Of a stretch of DNA of 64,000 nucleotides, positions 1 through 10,224 are shown one piece after another. How positions within the stretch are numbered: the first letter of the stretch is position 1; each line of letters opens with the position of its first letter. A model generated the notes under the pieces. It searched no databases. It worked only from the letters and a program-made list of their open reading frames with translations, and was not told where the DNA came from. The translations under genes and the position numbers were made by a program. Source of the stretch: Elmis aenea (Eukaryota; Arthropoda; Insecta; Coleoptera; Elmidae); NCBI GenBank assembly GCA_947652605.1, contig OX393576.1:18874575-18938574 (forward strand), given 5' to 3'.

Positions 1-349
1 AATACATTGTAAAAATAGCGCTGCGGTAGTCGCAAACCATATTGAATTTACTACGGAAAGAGCATGTTATTGAATGACGTTGCTACATGGCAAAATATAT
101 TCACAATAAGTTGTAGCTCGCAACATCTGTGCAACATGTCCATTGCATCGTGATAAAAGAAACGGTATCATCGGAAATTTTAAATAAAACAAGTAAATAT
201 CGCTGAATTCTGAGGTAAATAACAAACGAATATTTTTTTCAATGTAAGTCACAGTTGACTCGGACTTGAAAACAATAGTTTTTTTAATAATATAAAGGTA
301 AGTATTTGATAAAATCAATCAGAAAAGTTGCTAAAAATATTAAGAACAT
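1..349. other. AT-rich stretch with no recognised feature
   Basis: No coding, repeat or RNA signal was recognised. The short minus-strand ORF over 67-318 is compositionally like chance ORFs in AT-rich DNA and matches no family I know. Confidence 0.5.
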
Positions 350-1290
350 ATGGTGTCTATCACAAAGACATGCGAATCATACAAAAGTTATATATCTAAG
401 GACCGAAAAGGTTCGGTAAAAGTCGCAAATCAAGTAACCAAAGAAGTTGACATCAGAAGAGGAGCACGTCAAGATTGTGAACTTTTTTCCTCATTATTTA
501 ATTTATATTTAGAGCTTGATTTAAGAAGCTTCAGAAAATATAGAAGAAGAAATACCGATCGAAGGACAACTTAAAAATATGTTGATAAAACGGTTCTGTT
601 GGTAAGAACGGTCTCCAAAGATTGATAGAAAGTGTAGCAGCGTGTGAGGAATACGGTGTGAATCTAAACATATAACTAAGACAAAGGTTATGGTCAGGGG
701 CGTCAAGAGACGTCGCCGGGCCCAGGGGAACAATTTATAATCTTCAGCACCGTCCTCTTGCGGTTAATTAGCGCGTAAAAAATGGTGGGTTGATTTCCGG
801 GCCCGGAACCCATCCCCCCCTCGTCGGCCTTAGTTATGGTAATAAGTAATCATGATGCCACAGCACAAATATATGTTGACCAGAACGTGCTGAAATAAGT
901 GTTAAATAACATGCATCTTGGATACACCAATAATGATAAATGGGACAAATACACGCTTAGAGACCTTGCTATTCCTTTTATAACAAGATTTTTTTTTGTG
1001 GCAGTCAAATATACAATTATAAATAAGATTTTTATGGTGTTAAGTTTTTTTAGTGTAATTGTATGATGTCGAAGCATGGACGGTTACTGAAGAAAAAACA
1101 CAAAACTACGAGCGTTCGAAATACAGTGTTAGCGTCGGATGTAAAGGGTTTCATGAGTGCACCATTTTAGATAAACTAGCCCAAGAAGAATTTTAAAAAA
1201 AACAGGAACTTTTCCAAGTAGTAATACGGAAAAAGTTGGAGGTATTCAGAAAAGCAAGAATTTTTTGGTTACAAACTTAAGGCAATGCAC
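350..1290 (+). pseudogene. non-LTR retrotransposon reverse transcriptase relic, split by a MITE
   Basis: This is a decayed non-LTR reverse transcriptase. Around 440-520 the translation contains a degenerate version of the RT block 'RRGVRQGC..SP.LFN' (seen as RRGARQDCELFSSLFN). Around 560-690 it continues through a degraded fingers/palm region (LIESVAACEEYGVNLN) to a KTKVMV-like segment. After the insertion at 695-832 the frame resumes with VMVISNHDATAQ, then HLGYTNNDKWDKYT, which resembles the 'YLG..I...WD' block. Near 1056-1080 comes a 'CYVFSVLLYGVEAWT'-like block, and around 1190-1240 a 'KARKLEYF'-like block. Several stops and frameshifts make it non-functional. The catalytic YADD box is not recognisable. 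The clade (RTE versus CR1-like) is uncertain. Confidence 0.6.
695..832. mobile_element. short hAT-like MITE with 8-bp target duplication
   Basis: A 138-bp GC-richer insertion starts CAGGGGCGTC and ends GTCGGCCTTA. It is flanked by an exact 8-bp direct repeat GTTATGGT at 687-694 and 833-840. The ends are only roughly inverted copies (both carry a GGGCCC core about 25-30 bp from the end). An 8-bp duplication and a CAGGG start fit the hAT superfamily. It sits inside the RT relic, whose reading frame is restored when one copy of the duplication is ignored. No coding capacity. A related one-sided sequence lies at 23954-23990. Confidence 0.6.
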
Positions 1291-1299
1291 AGAGATGAA

Positions 1300-1717
1300 G
1301 TCAGTCGGGCTAATCAAAGCTCCGGTAATTAATATAATATGGACCATAATAATCGCCTACACCAACTAAAGACACGGCACAAATAAAGATAAGAAGATGG
1401 GAAGATATTTTTATTTTAATATTTGGTTATTAAACTGCAAGTAAATCATAAGATAAGCCCTATAAAACTACGAATATAAAATATTGTTTAATTTTACCCT
1501 TTTGGTCACCAAGCCTGCCTTGAAATTTAAAAAGTTAAATCATTTATATAAAATGCATTTTAATCTAACTTTTGTTCTCTTTAACATTAATAGTTATTTA
1601 CGTAACAAGACTGAAAAATGGTACTTTACTGGACGAGTCGGCACTTTTGGAACGAGCAGTAGGCGAGTCTCGGAAGCATACGAATCCAGTAAAGACAATT
1701 TACGGGTATGTTACGCA
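1300..1717. other. AT-rich stretch, nothing recognised
   Basis: It lies 3' of the RT relic. No family was recognised; overlapping short ORFs begin in it but lack any motif. Confidence 0.4.
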
Positions 1718-1719
1718 CG

Positions 1720-2023
1720 GTATTTTTTCTGCGTCCGCCACTGATACAAAAATCACTATCGTCACCAGCCATAATTAAAAAATAACTTAACAAACTACAG
1801 GCGAAAACTCGCTTGGTGGTATAATGACGCTTGTTTAACAGCGCAGATCAACAAAACAACTCATCACCATGTCAACCAGCTACTTTCCGGCCTAGGCCAG
1901 TAAAGACAACACATCACCATTGCAACCAAATATTTTCTGGCTTAGACCGGTAAAGATGTATTTTTCAGCCTAAAAATTGATCGGAAACAACTGATTTTCT
2001 GGACGGACGCAGAAAAAAAAGTA
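1720..2023. mobile_element. possible small inverted-repeat element
   Basis: An 18-20 bp inverted pair brackets this interval: TTTTTTCTGCGTCCG near 1723-1737 and its complement at 2004-2018. Inside are two diverged tandem copies of a unit of about 50 bp (1857-1906 and 1907-1957), each with CATCACCAT and a GGCC(T/..)GGCC-type motif followed by AGTAAAGA. No convincing target duplication was found, so the element call is tentative. Confidence 0.3.
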
Positions 2024-2024
2024 C

Positions 2025-3619
2025 TTCTTTAAAAACAACTATTTCTGAATAAAATATTTCCGTTTCAAATTTTAGTACACCTTGCAACTAATTAAGCTTT
2101 TCCGTAGCTTCATATTAAGCCTCACATATTTCCTGATATATTTTAATGTTTATTACGATGTATTTTATAATAAACCATTACCTTATACAAATATGTTGTC
2201 ACACTATCAATGGTCGCTTTTCTCTCATTCCAAAATCTGCAACAGAAAAGAAGTTGATGATTGTATTATTACAGTAATATTACTGAATGATTTCTTGAAA
2301 ATATTTACACATTTACCTCTCATCAAAAACTACTAACACTACATACACCAAGCAATATAAAAAATTAAATCAGAAAAAATATTTTAAAGATCACAGCCAA
2401 GTACAGTTCCCATTACAAACAAATGCAAGTTTTATTTCTATTTCGGTAACAGCTTAACTTTAAAATAATATTGGTATCTTAAGGACCATTAACATAAAAT
2501 TGACGTAAATTACCTGTTCAAAACTTTTTGTACTTGTCATACTTAAAAAAGATATTTGTATGTAAAAATATGATCAGTTTTCAGTATTTGTAGTTTTCTT
2601 AGCAATAACGTTTTTTAAAAGTAATGCAATTTCTTTTATAATTTTTCCCAACATAACTGACTCTCTTGCTTTTATAATATTAAAGTTATCCATGTAATGC
2701 GGTAGATAATTGACACCCATATGTATTAAACTATAGTCATCTAATATTGTTCATTCACAGGTATTTGACGGAGCTTTTGTAAAGGGATAATAATGTTAAT
2801 TACTAGGAACCGTAATTTTCGGAACGAAAGTGGGAGTTGAAATAAATGACTACTGGTTTTCCAACGCCCTAAGATTTCTCTTCGTTAAAGGGGGAGACGA
2901 AGGATAAAACCACGTACACTAAGAAAATGTTAACAATTTATCATTTTATCTTTTTGTCATTGTTTTAATTCCTTTATATTTCAGTAGGCAGATTACCATA
3001 ATTCACAACAAAATTTGAAATAAATTATTGTATGCATACGGCAGAATATTTACAAGAGGCATTTAAGTATTTTTATTCATATTATTGATAAAATATATTC
3101 ATATATAACTGTCTTTAAGCTCTGAATTCAATAATATATTTCCATTGTAATAAAGTACCTCAAAACATTTTTAAACGCAGGTTTGATAAAATAAGACTTT
3201 ACTTTCATTTTTAATATTCTCTTGAATTTGATAACACAGATGCTAAATTTTACATACATATATGCAAATCAGGGACTGGTTTTAAAACAAAATCTGAATA
3301 AATTACAATAACAAATATGAGAAAAAAAGTTAAATATTATGAATATTACGCAGTTCTTCACAATTTTTTACACAAACCCACTTCTCAAATATGAAAGCAT
3401 AATACTTGTATTTTAAAATTTCTATTCACTTTTTATGGACAATTTCACAAATGCTAAATTGCCTAAAATTATGTGGAAATTTTCTGTGCTATTATTAAAC
3501 ATTTATCAATAAATAATGATTTAAAAAAAAAACAGGTCGCAAGAGTTTTCTGAATTCAATAAAATTATTATTTAAAGTTGGTAATAAAAAGTTGTTGCAC
3601 ATTCTATAATTATAGCATA
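2025..3619. other. 1.6-kb AT-rich stretch with no recognised feature
   Basis: Long A/T runs and no repeat boundary or protein motif that I recognise. The ORF at 2082-2336 is AT-rich, has no family resemblance and is probably by chance. Confidence 0.4.
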
Positions 3620-3621
3620 TA

Positions 3622-4244
3622 CAGGGTGTGTATAAATTGGCGGAAGCGCTATACGTGACGATGTTCTTCGTAAAATTCTAAGTTGAAAGCCTTAATACAA
3701 AAATGTTGTAACATGTTTCCTATGGCCTCAGGAACCATTTAAAGAAACAAAAATTGGGCAACATTGCATCCATTGATTTGCGTTTGGACATTTTTTTACA
3801 AGCAATTTTTACTCAGGTATTTGTAATATTTGTTCGAACTAAAAGCCTTCAGTTCGTAAACATAACTGCAAACTTTTAGGTATCGTCTATCACAAACTAG
3901 AAATAATTACGAGAAAAACAGAGATGACAGCTAATGACAATGTTGCCATGTGTATTATTTTCATTCAAATTAGTGATTAACATATGTATTTTCAACACCA
4001 ATTTTTGAAAGGAAAAACACAATATCTAGGAAAAAATATTATTCGAAATTTTATTCCAAATCGCAGCTTATTTATTGAAAAATATTTAATAATAACGTTT
4101 TTTAAAGGACTAAATGTCAAAACTTTGAGGACCTCTTGCAGACACAGTAGGCATGGTACAAAATTTTTGTATTAAGATTTTCGACTTGGAATTTTACGAA
4201 GAACATCGCCCCTGAAGCGCTTCCGCCAATTTATACACACCCTG
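3622..4244. mobile_element. TA-flanked inverted-repeat MITE (CAGGGTGTG ends)
   Basis: A 623-bp element begins CAGGGTGTGTATAAATTGGC and ends with its inverse. The terminal inverted repeats run about 90 bp, with a divergent patch after the first 30 bp. TA dinucleotides flank both ends (3620-3621, 4245-4246), as expected for Tc1/mariner-type transposition. The interior is AT-rich; the 63-codon plus-strand ORF inside (3984-4175) shows no transposase motif. Non-autonomous. Confidence 0.8.
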
Positions 4245-4245
4245 T

Positions 4246-4983
4246 ATAATAGCAACCCAAAACTGTACGTAGGAATATCAATTGCAATTAATAGTTCTAA
4301 GCATCATTTTTCAATATTTACTTGACGGTTGTAGTTCGCGATTCCCGATGGGCTGTTAATTATAAGTGGGCTTGTTATCAAGGTAAACGAAGATGCTTTA
4401 AGGATGTATTAAAAATAATTTAATGGAGAGTAAACGACATATTCGCTGTTCAAAAAAAAGTCTACTACACAATAATTATGAACAAGAATATCATCTAATA
4501 ATTATTATTAAAATGGTTATATTGTTTATTCTACTCAGTGCTGTAAATGTAATGTTTTATATGGGTACTGTAAGAACGCTAATTACACGATAATGTTAAA
4601 CGTAATGATAGTGTATTGAGTGTATCTTGCAATTACTACCAGCTTAAATCACAGAACATAGATAAATTTCCACCCACCCAGGTAGAGTAATTAGGTACGT
4701 CACATGGTAAGGCGAGAAAACAATTGTATCTATCCCGTTTCTTCAACTCCTTGTTAGGAGCATACGACTTCCACAGTGTACTCGTATTTACGTTTTAGTT
4801 CTCGGACCCTTGCCTGATTTTTTAGCTTCGTTTGGGATAGTGCGTTACTACGTGGAATTTGGGAGTACTATTTTCGGGATCCCTGAAAGTTCAAATCGAG
4901 TACCATCTTAGTTGTGTTGCCATTTTGCGTAAGGGAATATAGGGAAGGTCGCCGGGATTGGACCGGTTCCTCAATTGGACCGA
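4246..4983. other. unannotated stretch 5' of an RT relic
   Basis: Mixed composition; the part after about 4700 is less AT-rich. On the minus strand it may hold the eroded 3' end of the RT relic that starts at 4984, but I see no clear motif in it. Confidence 0.3.
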
Positions 4984-5874
4984 CTACGTCAATTTTGGCC
5001 CATCCATTTCCATTTTCTGCGTTTTATTTGTAATTCTGACGTTTTTCTCTAGCCTGTTTTCATAGCTGTGTACTGAAAATAATTTCTGACCTAACCTGAC
5101 TCCTAAGATACGCCTTGAGCATTTGATGATAAAAACTTTAATTTTTCTGATCAGATCTCTGCTAATACGCCATGATTTGCATCCGTAGTGAAGTTTTAAC
5201 GTGGATATAAAAAATGCGTAGTTTGGTTTTCTTTGAGTATTGGTAAAGTTCCGTACAGACAAATGTATTTGGAAAGCGGGGTTGAACATCTAATTCACAT
5301 CCGCCATCACTTGTAAGCACAGATCTCAGCTAGAAAACATTTTTTTCTTGACTTAGTAGTTTATCTTCAATACGCAATCTCTGATTTGATGTTCTATCAT
5401 TTCTTATGTCTACAGGTTTAATTGGATTTATCTTTAGTCCTGCTTTGCCTGCTCCAAGTTGTTATCGTTCGATGCTTCTAGTTGTGTCGTTATAGCTTTG
5501 TTTTATCAGGGTTAAATCATCGGCATAATCTAAGTCTAAGGCCCTCTGCACACGGAGCAACTCAAAACAAACGCAACTGGTTTGTGATTGAAATTACTAA
5601 CCGGTTACAAACTCATTAGTGATGTAGATCCACACACGGGGCAACTCAGAAGTGATCGAAATCGGTAGTTTCTGTGTGGTCATGGATGGTGGAACATCAC
5701 AAACTTTGTGGGCTAAAAATCCGTTAGATGGCGATAAGTTTAAGAACCTCTGCTTGCACTGTGTGGAATCTTATTTTGAACAAAACTGACTTAAAAATTC
5801 GGTTAAAACATTTTTATACGTATCCTCTGTTTGATTAAATTCGAATTTTGCGAATTTTTTAAGTGATCTATATA

Positions 5875-7424
5875 CAGGGTGCCCATTTTTCTAACCTGTT
5901 GTATGGGTATCTCCGTTAATATTAGATATACAGAAACGTTTAAATTAGCAAATTTGTGCAAAATTTAAAGGGAAATCTGATGCCATTTTCAAATTTGACC
6001 TACGTCATCAACTTTTTGAAATATTTTGAAAAGACTGAAAAAGGTCGATTTTTTCAAACTTGCATAATTCCGTAACCATATGAGTTAGAACGAAAATAAA
6101 AATTGGCTTTGATAGATGTTTTTACGTAGATTTTAAATATGTTAACGGAATTTTCATAGCACTCTCGATTTCCGAGTTATAGCACAAACTTGCATTTTTT
6201 TAAATGGAAGTCATAGTTGGCTATGGTCTTATTAAAACGGTTATTTTTTTCTCGTTTTAATGATATAAGGGTTGTTATGCTTTACTTTTGTAGTTTTTCT
6301 TTAAATAAGCAAAAATCATTTTACATGTTCACTGCCTACTAATAGATGGGAGTTATCCTGTGTTGATGTTCTTTTTTTTTTCGATGTGACATTTAAGAGT
6401 TGTCTCTTATCGTTAGTGTAGCAGTTATTAGCCAGTTACAAATTTTAAAAACAAAACCTCAGAGTTTGTCAAATAAAATTTATTGGTTGTTATACGTATA
6501 AATCTCTCTCGTGTTGATCAAAATTTTTGATTGACTTTATTGTAAATTTCAAAAACAATGTTTTCTAATGAAAAAAGAAACGACATGCTTTTTTTATTAC
6601 TAGGCTTGTAATAGAAATAGTAGAAATTCAAGTGAAATGTATTTGCAAAGATTTATGGAAAGGAGGCAACCAAGAAAGAAATTATTTTCGTTATAAGAAA
6701 CCAATTTAAAAAAATACAGGTCATTTACAAAATCCAAAGGTTTGAAAATTAAATTTAAGCAAGAAGATGAAGAGAGAGTCCTAGAATACATAAATTATAA
6801 ACCAACATCATCTACCCTACCCGGGAGTTGTCCCTTGAATGTGGTGTCAACTGAAAAGGCCGAACTGGCTAATAATTGCTACACTAACGATAAGAGACAA
6901 CTCTTAAATGTCACATCGAAAAAAAAAGAACATCAACACAGGATAACTCCCATCTATTAGTAGGCAGTGAACATGTAAAATGATTTTTGCTTATTTAAAG
7001 AAAAACTACAAAAGTAAAGCATAATAACCCTTATATCATTGAAACGAGAAAAAAATAACCTTTTTAATAAGACCATAGCCAACTATGACTTCCATTTAAA
7101 AAAATGCAAGTTTGTGCTATAACTCAGAAATCGAGAGTGCTATGAAAATTCCGTTAACATATTTAAAATCTACGTAAAAACATCTATAAAAGCCAATTTT
7201 TATTTTCGTTGTAACTCATATGGTTACGGAATTATGCAAGTTTGAAAAAATCGACCTTTTTCAGTCTTTTCAAAATATTTCAAAAAGTTGATGACGTAGG
7301 TCAAATTTGAAAATGGCATCAGATTTCCCTTTAAATTCTGCACAAATTTGCTAATTTAAACGTTTCTGTATCTCTAGTATTAACGGAGTTACCCATACAA
7401 CAGGTTAGAAAAATGGGCACCCTG
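5875..7424. mobile_element. long-inverted-repeat Tc1/mariner-type element (nested)
   Basis: A 1550-bp element starts CAGGGTGCCCATTTTTCTAA and is flanked by TA (5873-5874, 7425-7426). Its inverted arms are very long, about 563 bp (5875-6437) and 562 bp (6863-7424), and nearly identical apart from a few point differences. A 425-bp spacer separates them. The spacer carries the N-terminal remnant of a transposase (separate entry). The arms include several AT-rich segments with 'TTTTTTAAATGGAA' and 'CATAGTTGGC'. A single strand could fold into an extremely stable hairpin. Confidence 0.8.
6558..6824 (+). pseudogene. N-terminal remnant of DUF4817-type transposase
   Basis: The spacer of the long-inverted-repeat element begins with an ATG at 6558 and encodes MFSNEKRNDMLFLLLG, then after a one-base slip CNRNSRNSSEMYLQRFMERR, then after one in-frame stop a segment ending KIKFKQEDEERVLEYINYKP. 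This order matches the helix-turn-helix N-terminus of arthropod Tc1/mariner-like transposases carrying DUF4817 ('DML..YGEC..N...A..MYLQRFPERRQP...F..L...L..YRSF.K.......E..E..VL.Y....P..S'). Nothing of the DDE catalytic core follows, because the right arm begins at 6863. Recognition is by eye; no alignment was run. Confidence 0.6.
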
Positions 7425-7431
7425 TATATAA

Positions 7432-7457
7432 AAATGAATGTATGTATGTATGTATGT
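7432..7457. repeat. short (ATGT)n microsatellite
   Basis: About five tandem ATGT units lie immediately outside the right end of the nested element at 7424. Confidence 0.85.
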
Positions 7458-7780
7458 CCAAAACGAGTCGACAGGTTGAGTTGCCTACAACTGATTGCCA
7501 ACGCGTTACCGACTGGTTTGTAACGAGTTGCGCCGTCTGCAGTGTCCCATTCAATTACAAAGGTTGCAACTCATTGCGGACCGGTTGGTGATTTGCGTCG
7601 GTGATCAGTTTCTTTTGAGTTGCTCCGTGTGCAGAGGGCCTTAGTGACTCCGATATTTATTAAAACCTAATTGTGTGCTACCTTGTACCCCACTCATAAT
7701 GTTGTCAAGGGCTAATAATGTGATTAATACGGGCGATAGTAGAAAAACTATTTCATTAAATCGTTACGTTCTTAAGACTT

Positions 7781-9016
7781 ACGTATAAACAAAAAATTAA
7801 ATAATAACGTTCAAATATTTGTTAACTTTTTATCAACTTGAAAAACTCCGTAAATCCATCATTAACATTTATTATATTACTTAATAAAAGTTATTATGAA
7901 AAAGTTACTATTTGGATGGTTTGCGTAAAACAATATGTTCCTAATTCGTTCCTGTGCGGCTTCGATAGACAGCAAATCACGCTGTTTGAGTTCTTTCTTT
8001 TTATTTAACTTTTTCCACTTTTTGCGTCGTACATTTACTTTGTGATTGCTTTCCTTTACACAATGTCTCAATCACGATTCTTCTTTAGGTGCTATTGTAT
8101 AAGTTTTATATTTTTTATTATCTGCCGTTATGAGATGGAAAAAGTTTTCTCCAACTTACTACCACCAATGCCGGAACTTGCACTCTGATATGCCGTCTGG
8201 TGCACCTGCCCTTTGAATTCAATTTAAATTCGGATTTGATATCGTCCCTGTCTGTCCTCGAAGTTTTGATAAAGGACAAACTCGTGCTGCAATACCTTCG
8301 AAGCATTAAAGTTCGATCAACATAAAGCATCTGAAAGCAAAGCACGTTAATCTTCTCTTATATTTTTAAGAAATAACGCTAAAATGGCGTCATTAATTTT
8401 TTTTTAGAGTCGTGGAAGTAAAATGTCACGTATTGAGTATCAATAAAAGATATTTATCAGCTCTACTTTTACACGGCACTTTTATTCTCGTATCACACAG
8501 ACACAATAAAAAATATAGCTTGTGTAAATAAATTTCTAACATTTCTGCAGAAATTTATGTTGGACGATTGTCAAATACACGATAGCATTTTTTTTACTGT
8601 AATATATGATTGTAGCGTTTGTACCGGTTTAGTTTTACCGCACTATTAAATAATTTAACAATAACTACACAAAAATATGTGCCAATAAATCATCGTTGCT
8701 TCACTATCATTGATGTATTTAAAACAGGGACCCGAACCGCAATAAATAACGATTTAGTTCCGGTTACCGGTTCGTCAAATGTTAACTCGATGGTTTTCGG
8801 CCCTATCAATGGTCTTTAACTTTATTACGATTCGGTAACTGGTTAGGCAAAAACGGTACAGTTCCGGCTCGGGTTGAATAATTTTTATAAAATTTTTAAT
8901 ACCGAGTAATCCAATGCGATTATTTTTCATTTATTGTTTTATTTAATAACTACTGAACAGATACCTAAATCATAAATGGAAAAAAAAAATTATGCCGATT
9001 AAATAAAATAACTCAG
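7781..9016. other. AT-rich stretch with small unrecognised ORFs
   Basis: Two minus-strand ORFs (7877-8071, lysine-rich; 8118-8345) and one plus-strand ORF (8619-8819) match nothing I know. From about 8726 to 8875 there is a patch with CAGGGACCCGAACCG on the left and the inverse-looking GGCTCGGGTT on the right, with ACCGGTT words between. It may be a short hAT relic, but no 8-bp duplication is visible. Confidence 0.35.
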
Positions 9017-9504
9017 TCACCTCCTCTTCTTAATCGTGCCCTCTTGTAGGTTTTCTTTATTCTTGATTACATTTCTCCATCCCTGTCTAATGTTAACTGT
9101 GGCACATACTCTCCAGCTGACTCCTTTTTCTTCAAGTGTATGTCTCAGTTCATTTTCCCATTTTGTTCTTCCTCTACTTTGTCTTCCCTCAAACTTCATT
9201 TTCAATCCACTTTCGCGTACCTGCTTTTTGGCTTGCGTAGCAGATGTCACAGCAATCTTAATTGGTTTGTCTCCATCTTTTCCTTTCACTCCTAGGCTTT
9301 TTGTGATTTTATCGTTGCTAATTTTATCAATTAGTCTACATCCTTCTATTCTCCTCAAAAATTTCATCTCCTGCGTCTGTATTTTTGCTTTCTTCTTAGT
9401 ACGTACACTGCATTAAATACTCATGTCTTGGTTTCTTTTGAGATCTTCTTAATTATCAAGCATTTACTAGTGGTGTGATAAAATGTTGTCGCTGCTAATT
9501 TACC
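9017..9504 (-). pseudogene. RTE-type retrotransposon ORF, C-terminal part
   Basis: The minus-strand ORF encodes KIQTQEMKFLRRIEGCRLID at its N-terminal end, then ISNDKI..SLGVKG, and later GRQSRGRTKWENELR. This matches the C-terminal region of RTE-like ORF2 ('AEM.FLRRI.G..R.D.I.NE.I', 'GRP...W...'). Just upstream (about 9505-9400) a degraded 'ISKETK..VFNAVY' segment is readable. It is the downstream half of a copy whose upstream half lies at 10340-10545; the Penelope-like insertion separates them. Frameshifts and stops show it is dead. The middle of the C-terminal region is atypical and may reflect decay. Confidence 0.55.
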
Positions 9505-9548
9505 ATTCTCTGAGTTTTATTCTTGAGGCTTTCGCGGCCGTTATCCAT

Positions 9549-9653
9549 AATACAATCTTGGTTTCCAGGTTTGGAACCGCGTCTTCTATATTTAGAAGTA
9601 GTTGACGTTTCGACCATTGTGTCTTGGTCTTTTTCAAAACGACTAATTTGTGA
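9549..9653 (-). repeat. pseudo-LTR copy, sense orientation relative to the Penelope ORF
   Basis: A 105-bp sequence, inverted at 10225-10329 with about one mismatch (CCAGGTTT versus CCGGGTTT). Read on the minus strand it lies downstream of the ORF and contains GACC-(10 nt)-GGTC followed by GAAACGTC and later GACGC. This resembles stem II, the GAAA core and stem III of the hammerhead ribozymes known from Penelope-like elements. The segment that should read CTGANGA reads roughly TTGAAAA, so self-cleavage is doubtful. Confidence 0.6.
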
Positions 9654-10219
9654 GGGATGTTGCTGGGTTTATATATCCAGCTTGTGGAGGCGTGGCGTTC
9701 CGCTTGATGGGTTTGTTCTGCCTCAGTGATTTTGTGATGACTGGTTTCCAGATGTTTGGGAGTTGTATGCCTGTGTCTCTGTTGTAGTTGTTTGGGTTCT
9801 TGATGATTTCCAATGATTCTCGATATAATCTTGGCCAGAAATGGTTTGCGCGGGCCAGTAGTTTTGTTTCTCTGAAGAGGATGTTGTGTCCTGTACCCTG
9901 GGCGTGTTCTGCTACCGCTGATTTATCGACTTGTTTTCTTGTTGTTTGTCCTTCGTGTTCTCTGAGACGCGTTTGTATACTCCTGCCAGTCTGTCCTATG
10001 TATACTTTTCCACAGGAGCAAGGTATGCTATATATTCCCGCGTGGTGTAGTCCTGTGTCGTGTCTTCTTAATTTATTCGAGAGCTTCAAAGGAGCGTTGA
10101 AAACGGTTTTGATTTTATGTTTTTGTAGAGGCTTTGATATTGTGTTAGTCACTCCGCTGATGTAGGGCAAGTAAGTCGTAGCGATGTATTCTTTCTTTTC
10201 TTTTCCTTCTTTTGGCGTG
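9643..10219 (-). CDS. GIY-YIG endonuclease domain of a Penelope-like element (partial)
   Basis: The open frame starts without a natural start codon at the pseudo-LTR edge, with a lysine-rich linker (HATPKEGKEKKEYIATTY), and runs to a stop at 9643. It encodes the C-terminal endonuclease of Penelope-like elements: LPYISGVTNTI near the start, the GIYSIPCSCGKVYIG core (GIY and YIG 10-11 residues apart, with the CxC typical of Penelope), TGRSIQTRLREHE, the DKSAVAEHA box, and the late RESLEI and NNYNRDTG motifs holding the catalytic Glu and Asn. The domain nicks target DNA for retrotransposition. The reverse transcriptase is absent, so the copy cannot be autonomous. It is unbroken over about 190 codons, unlike most coding relics here, which suggests a fairly recent insertion. 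The stop lies inside the sense pseudo-LTR. Confidence 0.85.
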
Positions 10220-10224
10220 GCATG

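Larger units (their letters stand above)
5539..7641. mobile_element. TA-flanked inverted-repeat transposon (AGGCCCTCTGC ends)
   Basis: The terminal inverted repeat is about 27 bp and near perfect: AGGCCCTCTGCACACGGAGC at the left end and its complement at 7622-7641. TA flanks both sides (5537-5538, 7642-7643). The non-nested part of the element is only about 550 bp: 5539-5872 on the left and 7427-7641 on the right, with subterminal motifs containing CAACTC and ACCGGTT-like words. No transposase was recognised outside the nested insertion. It interrupts the RT relic of this region. Confidence 0.75.
4984..7780 (-). pseudogene. second non-LTR reverse transcriptase relic, split by nested elements
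   Basis: Reading leftward on the minus strand, 7780-7642 encodes a degenerate RT block (LSPVLITLLALDNIMSG), recalling 'SPLLF.L.LD.IM'. After the insertion at 5539-7641 the reading resumes at 5538 with LDLDYADDLTLIKQSY, a clear YADD catalytic box. It continues with a GAGKAGLKINP..K block, a VLTSDGG segment near 5300, and then the ORF 5289-4984 with LKLHYGCKSWRI and FIIKCSRRILGV. The last two match 'LLYGCESW' and 'F...CLRRIL' of RTE-like elements. Stops interrupt the frame. It differs in sequence from the RTE relics at 9-10, 44-46 and 63 kb, so a second lineage is likely. Confidence 0.6.

Noticed and set aside
8726..8875. hAT element with CAGGGACCCGAACC end
   Set aside because: Only one convincing end and no 8-bp duplication, so left as a remark.
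9036..9416. 126-codon plus ORF
   Set aside because: Antisense shadow of the RTE C-terminal relic.
9788..10165. 125-codon plus ORF
   Set aside because: Antisense shadow of the Penelope-like endonuclease ORF.
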